6,477 bases of DNA, taken from the NCBI GenBank assembly GCA_905215035.1, contig CAJMOJ010000087.1, positions 1 to 6,477 of the forward strand, written 5' to 3'. The translations under genes were made by a program, and so were the position numbers. This DNA is from an uncultured bacterium (lineage in GTDB: Bacteria; Actinomycetota; Coriobacteriia; Coriobacteriales; Eggerthellaceae). Below, piece after piece: positions 5,248-6,477 of the stretch. The notes under the pieces were generated by a model. It was not told the DNA's origin and ran no database searches. It was given only the letters and a program-made list of their open reading frames with translations. Every line of letters starts with the position of its first letter. The first letter of the stretch is position 1.

Positions 5248-6477
5248 ATGTCTAAACCTATACTTGCTATTGTGGGTCGTCCCAATGTAGGTAAATCCAC
5301 CTTAGTTAATCGCATCGCTCAAAATAATGAAGCTATTGTGCATGAGATGCGTGGGGTTACTCGTGATCGTTCATATCATGAGGCAGACTGGAATGGACGT
5401 GATTTTACCCTTATTGATACGGGTGGTATTGAGATGGAGAACTCTGACCGATTTCAGAGCTCCATTCGCAATCAGGCACTCTTAGCTGCTGATGAGGCGG
5501 ATGTAATTATCTTTTTGGTTGATGGATCCGCTGGCGTCAATGCAGACGATGAGGCGGTAGCGCGTATTCTTCATCGGTCTGATAAGCCTATTTTACTGGC
5601 GGTAAACAAAATGGATAACCCCAATGACGAGTCTGCTATGTGGGAGTTTATGAGTCTAGGACTCGGGGATCCATGGCCTGTTTCGGCGTTGCATGGAACA
5701 GGTACAGGCGACCTTCTTGATGAGGTGGTCTCGCTTTTCCCTGAAGATGATGGCAACGAAGAGGAGCCGCTTGATTCTATTGATGTTGCTATTATTGGTC
5801 GACCTAATGCAGGTAAATCATCGCTTACTAATAAGTTGACTAACGATGATCGTGCGATTGTGTCGGATGTGGCTGGTACCACACGTGATGCTATTGATAC
5901 AACCGTTGAGCATGATGGACAATTGTTTACCATTATTGATACAGCGGGCTTGCGTAAAAAATCTGCCATAGATGAGGATGTTGAGTATTACGGATTCGTG
6001 CGTGCTTTGCGTGCTATGGATCGTGCCAATGTTGTTTTGCTCGTTATCGATGGAACAATTGGCTTAACTGATCAAGACCAACGTGTTGCAGGTATGGCTG
6101 CGGAGCGTGGATGCGCTATGGTGATTGTTTTGAATAAGTGGGATCTAGTTGAAGGTCCTGATGCCAAAGCTGAGGTGCGTGAGCGTATTGAAGATCGATT
6201 AACTTTTGTTGGTTATGCGCCCGTGATTGCAATATCTGCATTGTCGGGTAAAAACGTTCATCGCATTTGGGATGCTATTGAAAAGGCATATCGTGCCTAT
6301 GCTTCTACTATTTCAACAAGTAAACTTAATAATTGGCTTCAAGATATTAGAGACTTTGGTCATACGGTAACCAAGGGTAAAAAGATCTTAAAGCTTAAAT
6401 ATGTTACGCAAACAGGGGTTGAACCTCCGCAATTTACGTTTTTCTGTAATCACCCTGAGCTTGTTGATCCTTCATTT
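5248..6477 (+). CDS. der: Ribosome biogenesis GTPase Der (EngA), 3' end cut by window
   Basis: Der is an essential tandem-domain GTPase that binds the 50S subunit during late assembly. The frame is open for 410 codons to the last base of the window; relatives are about 436-490 residues, so only the C-terminal end is missing. The first G domain has GRPNVGKS (10-17), Thr38 of switch I, DTGG (57-60), NKMD (120-123) and SAL (146-148). After an acidic linker (about 166-176), the second has GRPNAGKS (184-191), TTRD (211-214), DTAG (231-234), NKWD (296-299) and SAL (330-332). The KH-like RNA-binding domain begins near 355. The ATG at 5248 is the first start after an in-frame TGA at 5239-5241; the nearest ribosome-site candidate is only GGGG at 5234-5237. 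It lies 87 bases after ispH. The truncation is due to the window edge, not a mutation. Confidence 0.97.
   Translation, partial: MSKPILAIVGRPNVGKSTLVNRIAQNNEAIVHEMRGVTRDRSYHEADWNGRDFTLIDTGGIEMENSDRFQSSIRNQALLAADEADVIIFLVDGSAGVNADDEAVARILHRSDKPILLAVNKMDNPNDESAMWEFMSLGLGDPWPVSALHGTGTGDLLDEVVSLFPEDDGNEEEPLDSIDVAIIGRPNAGKSSLTNKLTNDDRAIVSDVAGTTRDAIDTTVEHDGQLFTIIDTAGLRKKSAIDEDVEYYGFVRALRAMDRANVVLLVIDGTIGLTDQDQRVAGMAAERGCAMVIVLNKWDLVEGPDAKAEVRERIEDRLTFVGYAPVIAISALSGKNVHRIWDAIEKAYRAYASTISTSKLNNWLQDIRDFGHTVTKGKKILKLKYVTQTGVEPPQFTFFCNHPELVDPSF

Noticed and set aside
5571..5969. A 132-codon minus-strand open frame, Ser-rich.
   Set aside because: It is antisense to the two G domains of der, and its serine-rich composition is a by-product of the opposite-strand codons.

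Overview
This window is a compact, all-plus-strand run of core biosynthetic and housekeeping genes: tyrA, aroA, cmk, plsC, ispH and the first 410 codons of der. I see no mobile element, tRNA, rRNA, CRISPR array, phage gene or toxin-antitoxin pair. It looks like ordinary chromosomal backbone, and I find no convincing new biological system.

Organism: the gene order, the form of the proteins (IspH beginning with an AGACYGVQRA cluster-ligand segment; Der with AIVHEMRGVTRDRSYHEADW in its first switch region) and the moderate base composition (one 60-base line of aroA counted by hand is 45% G+C) suggest a lower-GC member of the Coriobacteriia, perhaps an Atopobium or Olsenella relative. This rests on recall of protein style, not on a search. 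AroA resembles the Bacillus/class II form rather than the mycobacterial one, so a Firmicute cannot be excluded from the sequence alone.

Layout: bases 1-104 form a leader with a plausible extended -10 promoter, a tandem 10-bp repeat and a good Shine-Dalgarno site for tyrA. tyrA (105-1250) overlaps aroA (1240-2568) by 11 bases, and the aroA ribosome-binding site lies inside tyrA. cmk (2595-3254) follows after 26 bases. plsC (3261-4187) begins 6 bases after the cmk stop, in the same frame. A 112-base gap with short tandem repeats and a weak inverted repeat precedes ispH (4300-5160, GTG start). An 87-base gap precedes der (5248 to beyond the window end). No intrinsic terminator is visible anywhere, so the whole run may be one transcription unit, possibly with internal promoters before ispH or der.

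Roles: AroA makes the chorismate precursor and TyrA draws on chorismate-derived prephenate for tyrosine. Cmk supplies CDP for dCTP, CTP and CDP-activated lipid precursors. PlsC makes phosphatidic acid, the substrate that CTP activates. IspH makes the isoprenoid precursors IPP and DMAPP. Der is a GTPase for 50S subunit assembly. Together they join amino-acid, nucleotide, membrane-lipid and ribosome supply, as expected of a growth-linked cluster.
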